Shown: positions 1 to 8,139 of the stretch, one piece after another | Numbering within the stretch: the first letter of the stretch is position 1 | How the letters are laid out: each line of letters begins with the position of its first letter | Origin: Ruminococcus bromii | GTDB taxonomy: Bacteria > Bacillota > Clostridia > Oscillospirales > Acutalibacteraceae | Length of the DNA stretch: 64,000 bases | Assembly: GCF_002834235.1 (NCBI RefSeq) | Contig: NZ_NNBY01000026.1 | Span: 1-64,000 of the forward strand | Reading direction: 5' to 3' | The notes under the pieces: model-generated | The model's input: the letters and a program-made list of their open reading frames with translations, nothing else | Told to the model about the DNA's origin: nothing | The model's database searches: none | Program-made: the position numbers and the translations under genes

Positions 1-125
1 TATTTCTCGAATTGTCGGCTCGCCTTTGGTATCTTTTATGTTACCCCAAGCGTCATAAACATAGCTTGCAACTTCTATGTCTGCGAGGTCAATAATTCTG
101 ATTACATCACCCTGCAGATTCTTCA
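1..125 (-). pseudogene. Rhs core fragment running off the left edge
   Basis: Read on the minus strand, this segment encodes a typical Rhs/YD-repeat core stretch (YVKNLQGDVIRIIDLAD, then YVYDAWGNI). It has no start codon: a TAG in the same frame lies just upstream. It continues beyond the left end of the window. The first 75 bases are nearly identical to 1050-1124, where the same Rhs segment precedes a toxin tip. This is the usual sign of orphan Rhs tip cassettes accumulating by homologous recombination downstream of a main Rhs gene. What tip follows cannot be seen here. Confidence 0.75.
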
Positions 126-292
126 CATAAAGTGGCTATTCTTTTGCCCGTTTTATCCAATAATTTCAAATCACTACCGGCATGTTTCGCAACATTTATT
201 GCTATCTTCCATCCACCAGGACCTTGCAGACCACCACCGTTAGGTAGTTTTTTATTAAATTTTTTAAAATTATTTTGAATAAAATCTTGCAA
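107..292 (-). CDS. 61-aa ORF, possible Rhs tip or immunity remnant
   Basis: This small basic ORF lies between a short membrane protein gene and the next Rhs core fragment, whose junction it reads into in another frame. It has a Gly-rich centre (PNGGGLQGPGGWKIA) followed by a charged end. I do not recognise a family. Its position, between two displaced Rhs cassettes, suggests the remains of a toxin tip or immunity gene cut by recombination at about position 125. The last residues (CEESAG) derive from the Rhs repeat read out of frame, so the original 3' end has been lost. Confidence 0.35.
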   Translation of the reverse strand: MQDFIQNNFKKFNKKLPNGGGLQGPGGWKIAINVAKHAGSDLKLLDKTGKRIATLCEESAG

Positions 293-297
293 AAATG

Positions 298-480
298 TTA
301 TTGAAAAAACAAGTTTAACATATTAATTACAAAAGACAACAATAAGATTGCAAAGATAATAATCCTTAATACAGAGTAGTCTTTTTTAATTACAAAAACA
401 TATACTATATATATTATTAAGCCAAATAAAAATAAAATTCCTAAAAATATTGACATAGGCTTCAATGTGTAACACTCCAT
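298..480 (-). CDS. small two-TM membrane protein, candidate immunity protein
   Basis: A 60-aa protein (80 aa if the ATG at 540 is used) with two predicted membrane helices, around PMSIFLGILFLFGLIIYIV and VLRIIIFAILLLSFVI. It overlaps the 3' end of the Rhs tip gene, as toxin and immunity genes often do. The tip next to it carries a hydrophobic Gly/Ala-rich segment, so a membrane-embedded immunity protein against a membrane-active toxin is plausible, but this is inferred from position only. No strong ribosome site marks the start: ATG codons at 540, 480 and 456 are all possible. I recognise no family. Confidence 0.4.
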   Translation of the reverse strand: MECYTLKPMSIFLGILFLFGLIIYIVYVFVIKKDYSVLRIIIFAILLLSFVINMLNLFFQ

Positions 481-1170
481 TTCAAGTTGTATATTCGTAT
501 TGACTTGGCTGTGAATCTTATTCTTACTTTTAACCACCATGTATTAATAATATAGAAATACGCAGTCTTTTTAACTTTCTGATAATTAAATGACATTTTA
601 AAATTTATACTTTTATTTTTTTTGTAATTAGAAATCAATGTTGATGCAATAGCTGAAGCCAATGAAGCTATTCCTGCAGCAACACCTAAAGCCTTAGAAA
701 CTACGGGTTCAGGAATGAAACATGCAACAATTCCAACCATTCCATAAGCTATACCAAGATAATTAAAATAATTGGAAATGTCACTCCATGGTAATTTGAC
801 TTTTAAATCATAGCTGTTATTGGTTCGCTTTACATTTACAGTTATCCTAAATCCATCATAGTCAGCGTAATTAATAGAATCATTCTCACAGTAAGAGAAC
901 ATATTTGTACTTAGCGGAGTACCTGTGTTCGTATCGCAATATATATCCGCATTCAAAAATCTGCCTGTGAATGGGTCATAGTAACGGAACTGGAGATAGT
1001 ACAAGCCTGTTTCGGTGTTGTAAACATAGCTACGGTAGCGAATCGGGTTTATTTCTCGAATTGTCGGCTCGCCTTTGGTATCTTTTATGTTACCCCAAGA
1101 GTCATAGACATAGCTTGCAACTTCCTGTACCCGAAAGATCGATTATTCTTGCTACATCATTAAGGCTGTT
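462..1170 (-). pseudogene. Rhs core C-terminus with variable toxin tip, frameshifted
   Basis: The minus strand encodes the classic end of an Rhs core: EVASYVYDSWGNIKDTKGEP, then GLYYLQFRYYDPFTGRFLNAD, the conserved RYYDP..GRF motif that marks the core/tip border. The tip of about 140 residues follows. It includes a hydrophobic stretch (LGIAYGMVGIVACFIPEP, then Gly/Ala-rich helices) and a basic end. Upstream, an extra G near 1124-1126 shifts the frame relative to the preceding Rhs residues (NDVARIIDLSGT), and homology stops near 1165. It is therefore a displaced, probably silent cassette, not a full gene. The tip matches no nuclease motif that I recognise; a membrane-acting toxin is a guess from its hydrophobicity. 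Confidence 0.7.
1050..1124 (-). repeat. 75-bp Rhs direct repeat (second copy of 1-75)
   Basis: Bases 1050-1124 match bases 1-75 with only a few changes (for example CAAGCG versus CAAGAG). The repeat covers Rhs core codons. Such repeats are the substrate for swapping Rhs tips by homologous recombination. Confidence 0.85.
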
Positions 1171-1369
1171 GCTATTTTCGCTTTAAATTGTATCACAAAC
1201 AAAAAGCAAATACAACATAATATCTATTGTTTTGGTACAATTTCAGTGACTTATGGGTGGGCTTACCTATGGCAGATTTTTGTATCTGTATTTCATTATG
1301 AATTTACAATTTAATAAAAACATTGAAATATTTTCTCATTAATCTGCATCCCCGTTATTCTCAAAATAA

Positions 1370-2527
1370 CTATACTTTTTTAAAAATAGAACTGTGTGCA
1401 ATATGACAGATTTTATTTAAAATAATGCTAATTAATATCGGCACAAACAGACCAAATATAAGATATACAAAAGCCCACTGTTGCAAACCGTTTGGAAGAT
1501 AGTAGTACCATATACTTGATTTAAATGATGCAACATTAAAGTCACCAAACAATGCGCCTGAAGTAATTCGGCTTAATCCGTAGAAAACAAATTTTAGGCA
1601 CATAAAGCCTACAAGCTGATTTACCATAATTCCGTATGTGTTGTCAGCTATAAGCCTTACAAGCTTGCTGTTTCCTATGGCAGGTACAAGTAATCTTGAA
1701 ACTCTCAGCCAAAATGCAATTGCTGTGATTGACGAGATATACGGAATTATAAAACCGTTGTTAAATTTAGCAAATGACGACGGAGTGTACTCCAAATCTT
1801 TGCAAAAAGTTAAAAGTATCAGCTGTACAGCAAATATAATTGCAAAGTACGCAACATTATTGAGAGTGTCTTTCTTTTCAAGCACAGCTTTATAAAAGCG
1901 ACCGAATTCATAACACGGCAGGAAAAACATTGTTCTGACAAGAAGTTTCACTATACCGTTAATTGCAGTCGGATTTTCTAGTGCAGTGTTAATTCCTATC
2001 ATTCCGATTGCGAGATACACTATCAAAACTATAAATTCATTGTCAAGATGAATCAGTTTCAAAAATTTTCTGAACAGCACATTTATTATACAAACCAAAA
2101 ACAGCGGGTACACAAACCATGAACCGAGGTTATATTGAAAAGCCTCACCGTCAACGAACGGCATAACAAAAAGGTTGTATAAATCAGGCTTTGCACCTAT
2201 AGTAAATCCAAACAAACCGAGAAATGCGACCACACCACCGTAAAATATATTCCACAGATACGCAGGAATAAGAAGCCGCTTTGTTCGTTTCCATATGTAT
2301 TTTCCGACATTTTCTTCATAATCGGTTTTGTAAAAATATCCCGATATAAATACAAACAGTGCCAAATTATACGAATACGGCGGAAACCAGTTATAAGCAA
2401 GTTCCATTCCGCCATGATAACAATGTCCGGAAACTATAATGATAATTCCGATTGCCGACAAAAGTTTGAATTGCAAATTCACCCCTCCGTCAGTATTAAC
2501 GCTACGCAAATTTCTACCCTTTTTCAA
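1370..2527 (-). CDS. acyltransferase 3 family membrane protein
   Basis: A 385-aa integral membrane protein of the acyltransferase-3 type, which transfers acetyl or other acyl groups to surface polysaccharides or cell-wall sugars. The N-terminal segment IIIIVSGHCYHGG followed by LALFVFISGYFYK is typical, and about ten hydrophobic helices follow across the full length. The start is TTG at 2527, preceded by AGGAGAG on the minus strand. The gene stands alone, about 280 bases downstream of a good minus-strand promoter that lies within a perfect inverted repeat (see 2811-2956). Expression may therefore be phase-variable. The actual acceptor sugar cannot be told from the sequence. Confidence 0.8.
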   Translation of the reverse strand: MKKGRNLRSVNTDGGVNLQFKLLSAIGIIIIVSGHCYHGGMELAYNWFPPYSYNLALFVFISGYFYKTDYEENVGKYIWKRTKRLLIPAYLWNIFYGGVVAFLGLFGFTIGAKPDLYNLFVMPFVDGEAFQYNLGSWFVYPLFLVCIINVLFRKFLKLIHLDNEFIVLIVYLAIGMIGINTALENPTAINGIVKLLVRTMFFLPCYEFGRFYKAVLEKKDTLNNVAYFAIIFAVQLILLTFCKDLEYTPSSFAKFNNGFIIPYISSITAIAFWLRVSRLLVPAIGNSKLVRLIADNTYGIMVNQLVGFMCLKFVFYGLSRITSGALFGDFNVASFKSSIWYYYLPNGLQQWAFVYLIFGLFVPILISIILNKICHIAHSSIFKKV

Positions 2528-2810
2528 AATTCAACTCTCCTTAATTTTTGATTTATATTAAATATTACGGCTTGCTTTTCCCTTTTACTTTGTTAAATCA
2601 TATCTCAAAACAGCACTGTAAACTTCAATTGTGCAAAAACTGTAAAAAAATCGACAAAAATTGCACTCTATAATTCTTATTTACGGAAGCAGCTTCAAAC
2701 CTTATTTGAATTTTTCGATAATAAAAGTTTCAAATTTCTGCAACACAAGGTCAAAGTATAATAACGGAATTAACGCAAATACGGCTAAAACATAAAATTC
2801 AATACAAAAC

Positions 2811-2956
2811 AAAAATGCTATCCTTTTTCGTATAATTTTAACACAATATTATATATTAGTCAAACTATTTTATTGCTATTTTATGCGTTAACTGATTATT
2901 TTGTATCTGCATTCCGCTTTCTTGGCATAACGCCTTAAAGAAAGGATAGCATTTTT
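2811..2956. repeat. 16-bp perfect inverted repeat flanking a promoter (candidate inverton)
   Basis: Bases 2811-2826 (AAAAATGCTATCCTTT) are the exact reverse complement of 2941-2956, with 114 bases between. The spacer contains a minus-strand promoter pointing at the acyltransferase gene. Such an arrangement is typical of invertible promoters that give on/off expression of surface genes. No invertase gene lies nearby. It could instead be a small inverted-repeat element, but no target-site duplication is apparent. Confidence 0.55.
2835..2863 (-). promoter_or_regulatory. sigma-A promoter for the acyltransferase
   Basis: On the minus strand TTGACT (2858-2863) is followed after exactly 17 bases by TAAAAT (2835-2840). 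Transcription would begin near 2828, at the edge of the inner inverted-repeat arm, and run towards the gene starting at 2527. Confidence 0.6.
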
Positions 2957-2995
2957 TAGAATATTTGATTTTAATCAGGTAAAAATAGTGAGTTT

Positions 2996-4312
2996 TTAGG
3001 TAAAAATTCGGTTGTCTAAAATTACCGAAACTATAAATTCATTATTCTTCTCCGAAATAACTACATCTCCTCCGTATTTCTTGGCAATACTTTTTACTAT
3101 AGAAATTCCTCTGCCGTGATTTTTCTTATCTTCTTTACTTGTGTACAAAGTTGGATTAGTCTGCAAAACTGAAGAAGAGCAATAATTCTGCACATTTAAA
3201 ACTCCGTACGACCCGTTTTGAAATATGCTTATCTTTAATTTTTTATTTTGCTCTTTTGCAAGTGCCTCAACAGCATTATCTGCAAGATTACCTATTAGAA
3301 CAGCCAAATCATCACCTGCCACAAAACTTAAATTATCTTTACAATCTACGCTGAAATCAATATTATTTTCAATTGCTTTTTCATATACAACATTTAATAT
3401 AGCATCCAAATAAACATAACCTGTTTTACAAAAATGGACATTAGCAGAAATATTATTATTTACATTATTGCACATTTTTTTAGCTTCATCATACCTTTGC
3501 CCATCAATCAAATTTTCGATGCACAACAATTGATTTTGAATGTTATGCTTAACATCAGTAAGATTTTTCATATATTTTTCTGAACTTGTCATTTGAACAT
3601 TATACAGCTCTTTTTCTTTATTAAGCAAAATATTTTCATTTTCCAAAGAATAATTTTTTGAAAGACTTTTAATAAGATAAAAATTTATAAATGTAAATGA
3701 AAGGATTATTATTGAAACCGCTCCTAATACAATACGGTCAAAATCAGACATATCAGCGTTTGAAGATACCAAAAATGTCAGCAAGCCTACAGCAATGCTC
3801 AACAAAGGAATTACAAGAGTAATCCATATTTCTTGTTTGTGAATATGGCTTAACGAATTTTTGAAAAGATTATAAATTATAAATAAAACAATTACAAAAA
3901 TCAGATTTGACATTAACACATACATATAACGATATTGGGAACTCTCTATCATAAGATAATTATAGTCACAACTGATAATCGCAGAAAAGATATAATTAAT
4001 TCCAAATGATAATACTGAATAAATCACATTCAAAATAACAGGTGTGAGAATTTTAACAAAAATTCTGTCTTTAAAAAACAAAATACAATACGGAATCATT
4101 ATTGCAAAAAACACAACCGTTTCAATATACGCAAAAGATACATACAACCTGTTTATCTGTGTAATTGACAAAAACATCAATAATGATGCAACACAAAAAG
4201 CTATTCCCTCACAAATCTTATTGCGTGATGGGGTTAAGAATTTATAACAAAATACAGTAAACATTACACCTTGAAATAAATTTACAAATAACTCAAAACC
4301 ATAATTAAACAT
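2996..4312 (-). CDS. Agr-like GHKL sensor histidine kinase
   Basis: A 438-aa sensor kinase of the AgrC/FsrC type. The first 200 residues form about six membrane helices. A short linker follows, then the phospho-acceptor region DVKHNIQNQLLCIENLI (His near residue 254) and a GHKL ATPase with N box (GNLADNAVEAL) and G box (GRGISIVKSIAKKYGG). Kinases of this class usually sense secreted peptides and phosphorylate a LytTR regulator. The partner gene lies immediately upstream and overlaps by 8 bases. No agrB processing gene or agrD peptide gene is visible nearby, so the signal is unknown. Confidence 0.85.
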   Translation of the reverse strand: MFNYGFELFVNLFQGVMFTVFCYKFLTPSRNKICEGIAFCVASLLMFLSITQINRLYVSFAYIETVVFFAIMIPYCILFFKDRIFVKILTPVILNVIYSVLSFGINYIFSAIISCDYNYLMIESSQYRYMYVLMSNLIFVIVLFIIYNLFKNSLSHIHKQEIWITLVIPLLSIAVGLLTFLVSSNADMSDFDRIVLGAVSIIILSFTFINFYLIKSLSKNYSLENENILLNKEKELYNVQMTSSEKYMKNLTDVKHNIQNQLLCIENLIDGQRYDEAKKMCNNVNNNISANVHFCKTGYVYLDAILNVVYEKAIENNIDFSVDCKDNLSFVAGDDLAVLIGNLADNAVEALAKEQNKKLKISIFQNGSYGVLNVQNYCSSSVLQTNPTLYTSKEDKKNHGRGISIVKSIAKKYGGDVVISEKNNEFIVSVILDNRIFT

Positions 4313-5021
4313 TTATATCCCCCAACCATTTGAAATATTTTTTCTTTACATCATCTCTGTACTTTTTATTGAGAGGAATGTTAATATCATTTTGCAATAA
4401 AACACAATCCGCAGAAATATATTCAACATACTTATTGTTTACAGCATAACCAATATGCGGTCTTATAAAGCCATATTCTGCGATATTTTTAAATTCCGTA
4501 TTCATATCACTTCTGACCTTATATTCTTGATTTCGAGTATGATACACAACATAATTTTTAATTTTTTCAAGATAAATAATATCACCAATAACAATCGGAA
4601 TATCTTTTCTTTCGGTATGCAATACTATAGTTTTATGTAATTCTTGAAAAGAGTTATTTATACGATTAATACATTCGTACAAATCAGATTCAATTTTACT
4701 TTTTCTTATAAATGAATAAGGAAAACTTTTTAAAGCATCAAACACAAGCTCATCGTGACTTGTGACATAAACAATAAAAGGTATTTCAGCTGAACTTTTC
4801 AATTCATTTATCCGCTTGGCTGTAGCAATACCGTCAATTGACGGCATTTCAATATCAAGAAAAATCAGATGATACTCGCTGTAATTTTCAAGTATATCAA
4901 ATCCGTTTGAGTATTTGTCAATTTTAAATTCAAAATTAAGCTTTTCACATACCGCTGTTATTTTGTTAATCAGACTTTCAACAAATACAATTTCATCATC
5001 TACTACCGCAATCTTTAACAT
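4305..5021 (-). CDS. LytTR-family response regulator (AgrA-like)
   Basis: A 238-aa response regulator. The receiver domain (1-120) has the acidic pocket VVDDE and the phospho-accepting Asp56 in LIFLDIEMPSIDGI. The second half (about 135-235) is a LytTR DNA-binding domain (IYLEKIKNYVVYHT, then FIRPHIGYAVNNKYV). It is the first gene of the pair and its stop overlaps the kinase start. The ATG at 5021 is preceded by GGTGAGGAT. A promoter lies at 5040-5068. It would be activated by the adjacent Agr-like kinase. Its targets are not evident; the nearest candidate is its own operon. Confidence 0.85.
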   Translation of the reverse strand: MLKIAVVDDEIVFVESLINKITAVCEKLNFEFKIDKYSNGFDILENYSEYHLIFLDIEMPSIDGIATAKRINELKSSAEIPFIVYVTSHDELVFDALKSFPYSFIRKSKIESDLYECINRINNSFQELHKTIVLHTERKDIPIVIGDIIYLEKIKNYVVYHTRNQEYKVRSDMNTEFKNIAEYGFIRPHIGYAVNNKYVEYISADCVLLQNDINIPLNKKYRDDVKKKYFKWLGDINV

Positions 5022-5039
5022 ATCCTCACCACCATTTTA

Positions 5040-5068
5040 ATTCTAACAAATATTAAAATGTTTTTCAA
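5040..5068 (-). promoter_or_regulatory. promoter of the Agr-like pair
   Basis: On the minus strand TTGAAA (5063-5068), a 17-base spacer and TAGAAT (5040-5045) lie directly upstream of the regulator gene. I could not define LytTR-binding direct repeats with confidence. Confidence 0.6.
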
Positions 5069-5447
5069 TACACTCTTAAACAGTCGATCATTTAAGAAGT
5101 TACTATCAATTTTATAAGTCAACAAGTTATTACCGCCGTTATCTCTGTACATTTGCTAGGGAAAAGTGATCATTTTTTAAAAGTTGGGGTAATGAAAATT
5201 TTGAATTTGATGCGTAGGGTAAAGAAATCTATCTTAAGCGTATTTTAATATAAAAGCAAAAACAGCGCTAAAAAATACACGGGCAATAAAAAATGTAGTT
5301 TGTAAAAACAGCCGTGCAAGAGGAATGTTCCGGTTTTACGGTGCAAACAGAACAGGGCGATTTTCAGGCAGAATTGCACATAACCGCTAAAACAGAATAT
5401 TTTTAAGACGGTGTAATACTGTAAAACATGAAACATCCTCATAGATT
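5069..5447. other. intergenic, no convincing gene
   Basis: Between the two-component operon promoter and the galactose-operon terminator. A 65-codon minus-strand frame has no ribosome site and a low-complexity hydrophobic content, and I do not accept it. A 34-residue plus-strand stretch ending near 5404 looks protein-like (FTVQTEQGDFQAELHITAK) but has an in-frame stop close upstream and no start, so it may be the decayed end of a lost gene. Confidence 0.4.
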
Positions 5448-5491
5448 AAAAATCAAGGACCGCCCAAGAAAAATAGGCGGTCCTTGATTTT
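5448..5491 (-). terminator. galactose operon terminator
   Basis: A 13-15 bp stem (ATCAAGGACCGCC / GGCGGTCCTTGAT) with an 11-base loop. On the minus strand it is followed by TTTTTAATC, and it lies 42 bases after the galM stop. It also has T-rich sequence on the plus side, so it may work in both directions. Confidence 0.85.
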
Positions 5492-5533
5492 AGAGAGATT
5501 TTATTTTTAAAAGGAGTTAGAAATTAGCTTATT

Positions 5534-6601
5534 TTATTTGTTTATACCAAAAATATATTTCGTAGTTTGTGTATAGTTTTCGTTTGCTTTTAATATTGTC
5601 GTAGGAAAAGTCTTGTGATTTACAGCATCAGGGAAGCCTTGAGTTTCAAGACAAAATGCTGAATTTCCTCCGTATGTCGCTGAATCCTTTCCCATATCGG
5701 ACAAAACATCGACATAATTTGCTGTATATACATGAACACCTTTTTGAGAAGTATAGCATTTTAATGTGATTCCGCTGTCAATGCCCTCAGCTTCGGCCGC
5801 AAGCACAAATTCTTCATCAGAATGATTCAGCACAAACATATGGTCAATACCGTTTGCAAAACAAATCTGCTCGTTTTTTCTGTCAATACCATTTCCAATT
5901 AACTTGGGTTCGGTAAAATCAAACGATGTATTCTTAACGGGAGTTATCTCTCCTGTGGGATTGAGGTTTGAATTTATCGGTATGAAGAAATTTGCATTTA
6001 TTTTCAGCTTGTGATTTTCTGTAACTTTACCGCTTTTATGTCCGTTAAGATTGAAATATGAATGATTGGTCAGATTACATATTGTGTCTTTGTCGGAAAC
6101 TGCCGACCATTTTATCGTAAGTACATTTTCACCATCAAAAGTGTAGCGTACAAAGACCTTCATATTTCCGGGATAGCCCTCATCACCGTCGGGACTATCA
6201 AGCATAAATAGAACTGTATTTGGAACTTTATCATCAACTACCGCAAGCCACACTTTGCGGCTAAAGCTGTTAAATCCGCCGTGTAGATGGTTACTCCCAT
6301 TGTTTACAGGGAGCTGATAATCTTCTCCGTTAAGAGTAAACTTGCCGTATGCAATTCTTCCGCAACATCTTCCGACAGTAGCACCGAAGTATGTTCCGTC
6401 AAATTCATAACCGTCAATATGCTCATAGCCGAGAACTACATCTCTAATACTACCGTTTTTGTCGGGAACTTTTATCGAAACGACACTTGCGCCTAAATCA
6501 CATAATGTCACGCTTGCTCCGCTGTTATTTTCTATTATATAAAGATGAGTGTTTTCCCCTTTGGATGTAGGTTCAAAATTCACTACCCTTACCTTTGACA
6601 T
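5534..6601 (-). CDS. galM: aldose 1-epimerase (galactose mutarotase)
   Basis: A 355-aa aldose epimerase that interconverts beta- and alpha-D-galactose, feeding galactokinase in the Leloir pathway in the cytoplasm. Visible family landmarks are VGRCCGRIAYGKF, the NHLHGG histidine motif, TNHSYFNLNG with the second catalytic His, and the catalytic Glu in FCLETQGFPDA near the C-terminus. The length is standard. It is the last gene of the leftward gal operon, 16 bases after galT, with AAGGAAGTG before its ATG, and is followed by a strong terminator. Confidence 0.92.
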   Translation of the reverse strand: MSKVRVVNFEPTSKGENTHLYIIENNSGASVTLCDLGASVVSIKVPDKNGSIRDVVLGYEHIDGYEFDGTYFGATVGRCCGRIAYGKFTLNGEDYQLPVNNGSNHLHGGFNSFSRKVWLAVVDDKVPNTVLFMLDSPDGDEGYPGNMKVFVRYTFDGENVLTIKWSAVSDKDTICNLTNHSYFNLNGHKSGKVTENHKLKINANFFIPINSNLNPTGEITPVKNTSFDFTEPKLIGNGIDRKNEQICFANGIDHMFVLNHSDEEFVLAAEAEGIDSGITLKCYTSQKGVHVYTANYVDVLSDMGKDSATYGGNSAFCLETQGFPDAVNHKTFPTTILKANENYTQTTKYIFGINK

Positions 6602-6617
6602 TTTAGCACTTCCTTTA

Positions 6618-8129
6618 CTACAGCGTCTTTATAAATTTATCAAAAGCCTTTTGTCCTTCAGGAGTTCTTTTGAATACACCTGCATCCAAAAGAACATTAA
6701 GAAACACCTTTCCTATCTCATTTTGAATTATTGAATCAATATTATTTTCATTGATTTCATCATACTGCGAAACAAATTCATTTACCCATTCGGAATGTTT
6801 GCTGATTTTCGGAATTTCACTTACATCCTTGTGATTAAGAATTGCATCCTTTAAAATAGCCATTTCATCTTTAAGCCGTGAGGGCAATACTGCAAGTCCC
6901 ATAACTTCAATAAGGCCGATATTTTCTTTTTTAATATGATGCAAATTCGCATGAGGATGAAATACTCCCAGAGGATGCTCTTCACTTGTAATATTATTTC
7001 TGAGAACGAGGTCAATAACAAATTTTCCATCCTTTGTAAAAGCAATCGGAGTAATAGTGTTGTGAATTTCACCGTCTGTTTCGGCAAAAATGCCAACATT
7101 TGCGTCCGTGTACGCTCTCCAACTCTTTAGAATATGAGAAGACAATGAAATAATGCTGTCCTTGTTTTTACCTGTCAATCTTACAACTGACATAGGCCAC
7201 TTTACAATTCCGCACTCCACATCATCAAAGCCGTTAACAATAAACTTTCTTTCAACCTCTGCCCTATTAAGTGCAAAGCTGTATCTGCCACCCTGAAAAT
7301 GTTCATGTGTAAGTATTGAACCGCCTACAATCGGTAAATCAGCATTCGAGCCGATTATATAATGCGGAAACTGTGAAATAAAATCAAACAGTTTTCTGAA
7401 TGTGGAATCATTGATTACCATTGGTGTATGCTCACCGTTAAATACAATACAATGTTCATTGTAATAAACATACGGAGAATATTGCATAAACCAGTTATCT
7501 CCGTCAATGGTGAGCGGAATAATTCTGTGATTATCTCTTGCAGGATGATTTACTCTTCCGGCATATCCTTCATTTTCCTTACAAAGCAAACATTTCGGAT
7601 AGCCCGACTGTTTTTGAAGTTTTGCCGCTGCAATAGCTTTCGGATCCTTTTCAGGCTTTGAAAGATTTACCGTGATATCAATATCACCGTATTCGGTTGA
7701 TGTTTTCCACTTTAAGTCTTTCTTAATACGATATCTTCTTATATAATCGGTATCGCAGCTGAATTTATAGTAGCTATCGGTTGCAAGTTTAGGAGAACAG
7801 CTATAATTCTGCCAAAATTCTCTTATTACTTCTGACGGTCGCTTAACAAGTGAAGCCATAAGTTTCACATCAAATAAGTCGCGATATGTTACTGTATTTT
7901 CGGGAATGATTCCTTTTTCGTATGCATAATCAAGAAGTCCCGACAAAATTTCTTCAAGAGTATCCTCGTTATCTGCTGTAAGGCAAGTACAACTGTCATC
8001 TGGTTCATCCATATGGAACAACGACAAAAGCCTATTTTGCGTGTAGATTATATCCTCTTTTTCAATAAGCCCTGTATTGATTCCGTATGAAACAAGTCTT
8101 AATATTAAGCCGTAAACGCTGTTCTTCAT
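6618..8129 (-). CDS. galT: galactose-1-phosphate uridylyltransferase, gram-positive type
   Basis: A 503-aa enzyme that exchanges UMP between UDP-glucose and galactose-1-phosphate. It belongs to the longer Firmicutes GalT2 type rather than the 350-aa E. coli type. Supporting motifs include FPKCLLCKENEGYAGR-like YPKCLLCKENEGYAGRVNHP, FMQYSPYVYYNEHCI, GGSILTHEHFQGG (active-site histidines) and LGVFHPHANLHHIKKENIG. I place the start at the ATG at 8129 (MKNSVYGLIL), preceded by TGAGGCGG, 10 bases after the galE stop. A longer frame reaching 8261 would overlap galE heavily and has no ribosome site. Confidence 0.92.
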   Translation of the reverse strand: MKNSVYGLILRLVSYGINTGLIEKEDIIYTQNRLLSLFHMDEPDDSCTCLTADNEDTLEEILSGLLDYAYEKGIIPENTVTYRDLFDVKLMASLVKRPSEVIREFWQNYSCSPKLATDSYYKFSCDTDYIRRYRIKKDLKWKTSTEYGDIDITVNLSKPEKDPKAIAAAKLQKQSGYPKCLLCKENEGYAGRVNHPARDNHRIIPLTIDGDNWFMQYSPYVYYNEHCIVFNGEHTPMVINDSTFRKLFDFISQFPHYIIGSNADLPIVGGSILTHEHFQGGRYSFALNRAEVERKFIVNGFDDVECGIVKWPMSVVRLTGKNKDSIISLSSHILKSWRAYTDANVGIFAETDGEIHNTITPIAFTKDGKFVIDLVLRNNITSEEHPLGVFHPHANLHHIKKENIGLIEVMGLAVLPSRLKDEMAILKDAILNHKDVSEIPKISKHSEWVNEFVSQYDEINENNIDSIIQNEIGKVFLNVLLDAGVFKRTPEGQKAFDKFIKTL

Positions 8130-8139
8130 AAATACCGCC

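Larger units (their letters stand above)
2528..2995. other. intergenic region with promoter inside an inverted repeat
   Basis: 468 bases without a convincing gene. It holds the acyltransferase promoter, the inverted repeat, and only a 10-codon minus-strand ORF (MPRKRNADTK) with no clear role. The 2528-2810 part is the untranslated leader of the acyltransferase, where I see no further structure. Confidence 0.6.

Noticed and set aside
971..1186. 71-codon plus-strand ORF across the Rhs segment
   Set aside because: It is antisense to clear Rhs core codons and has no features of its own.
5245..5442. 65-codon minus-strand ORF
   Set aside because: No ribosome site, hydrophobic low-complexity content, and the opposite strand looks more protein-like. 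Treated as non-coding.
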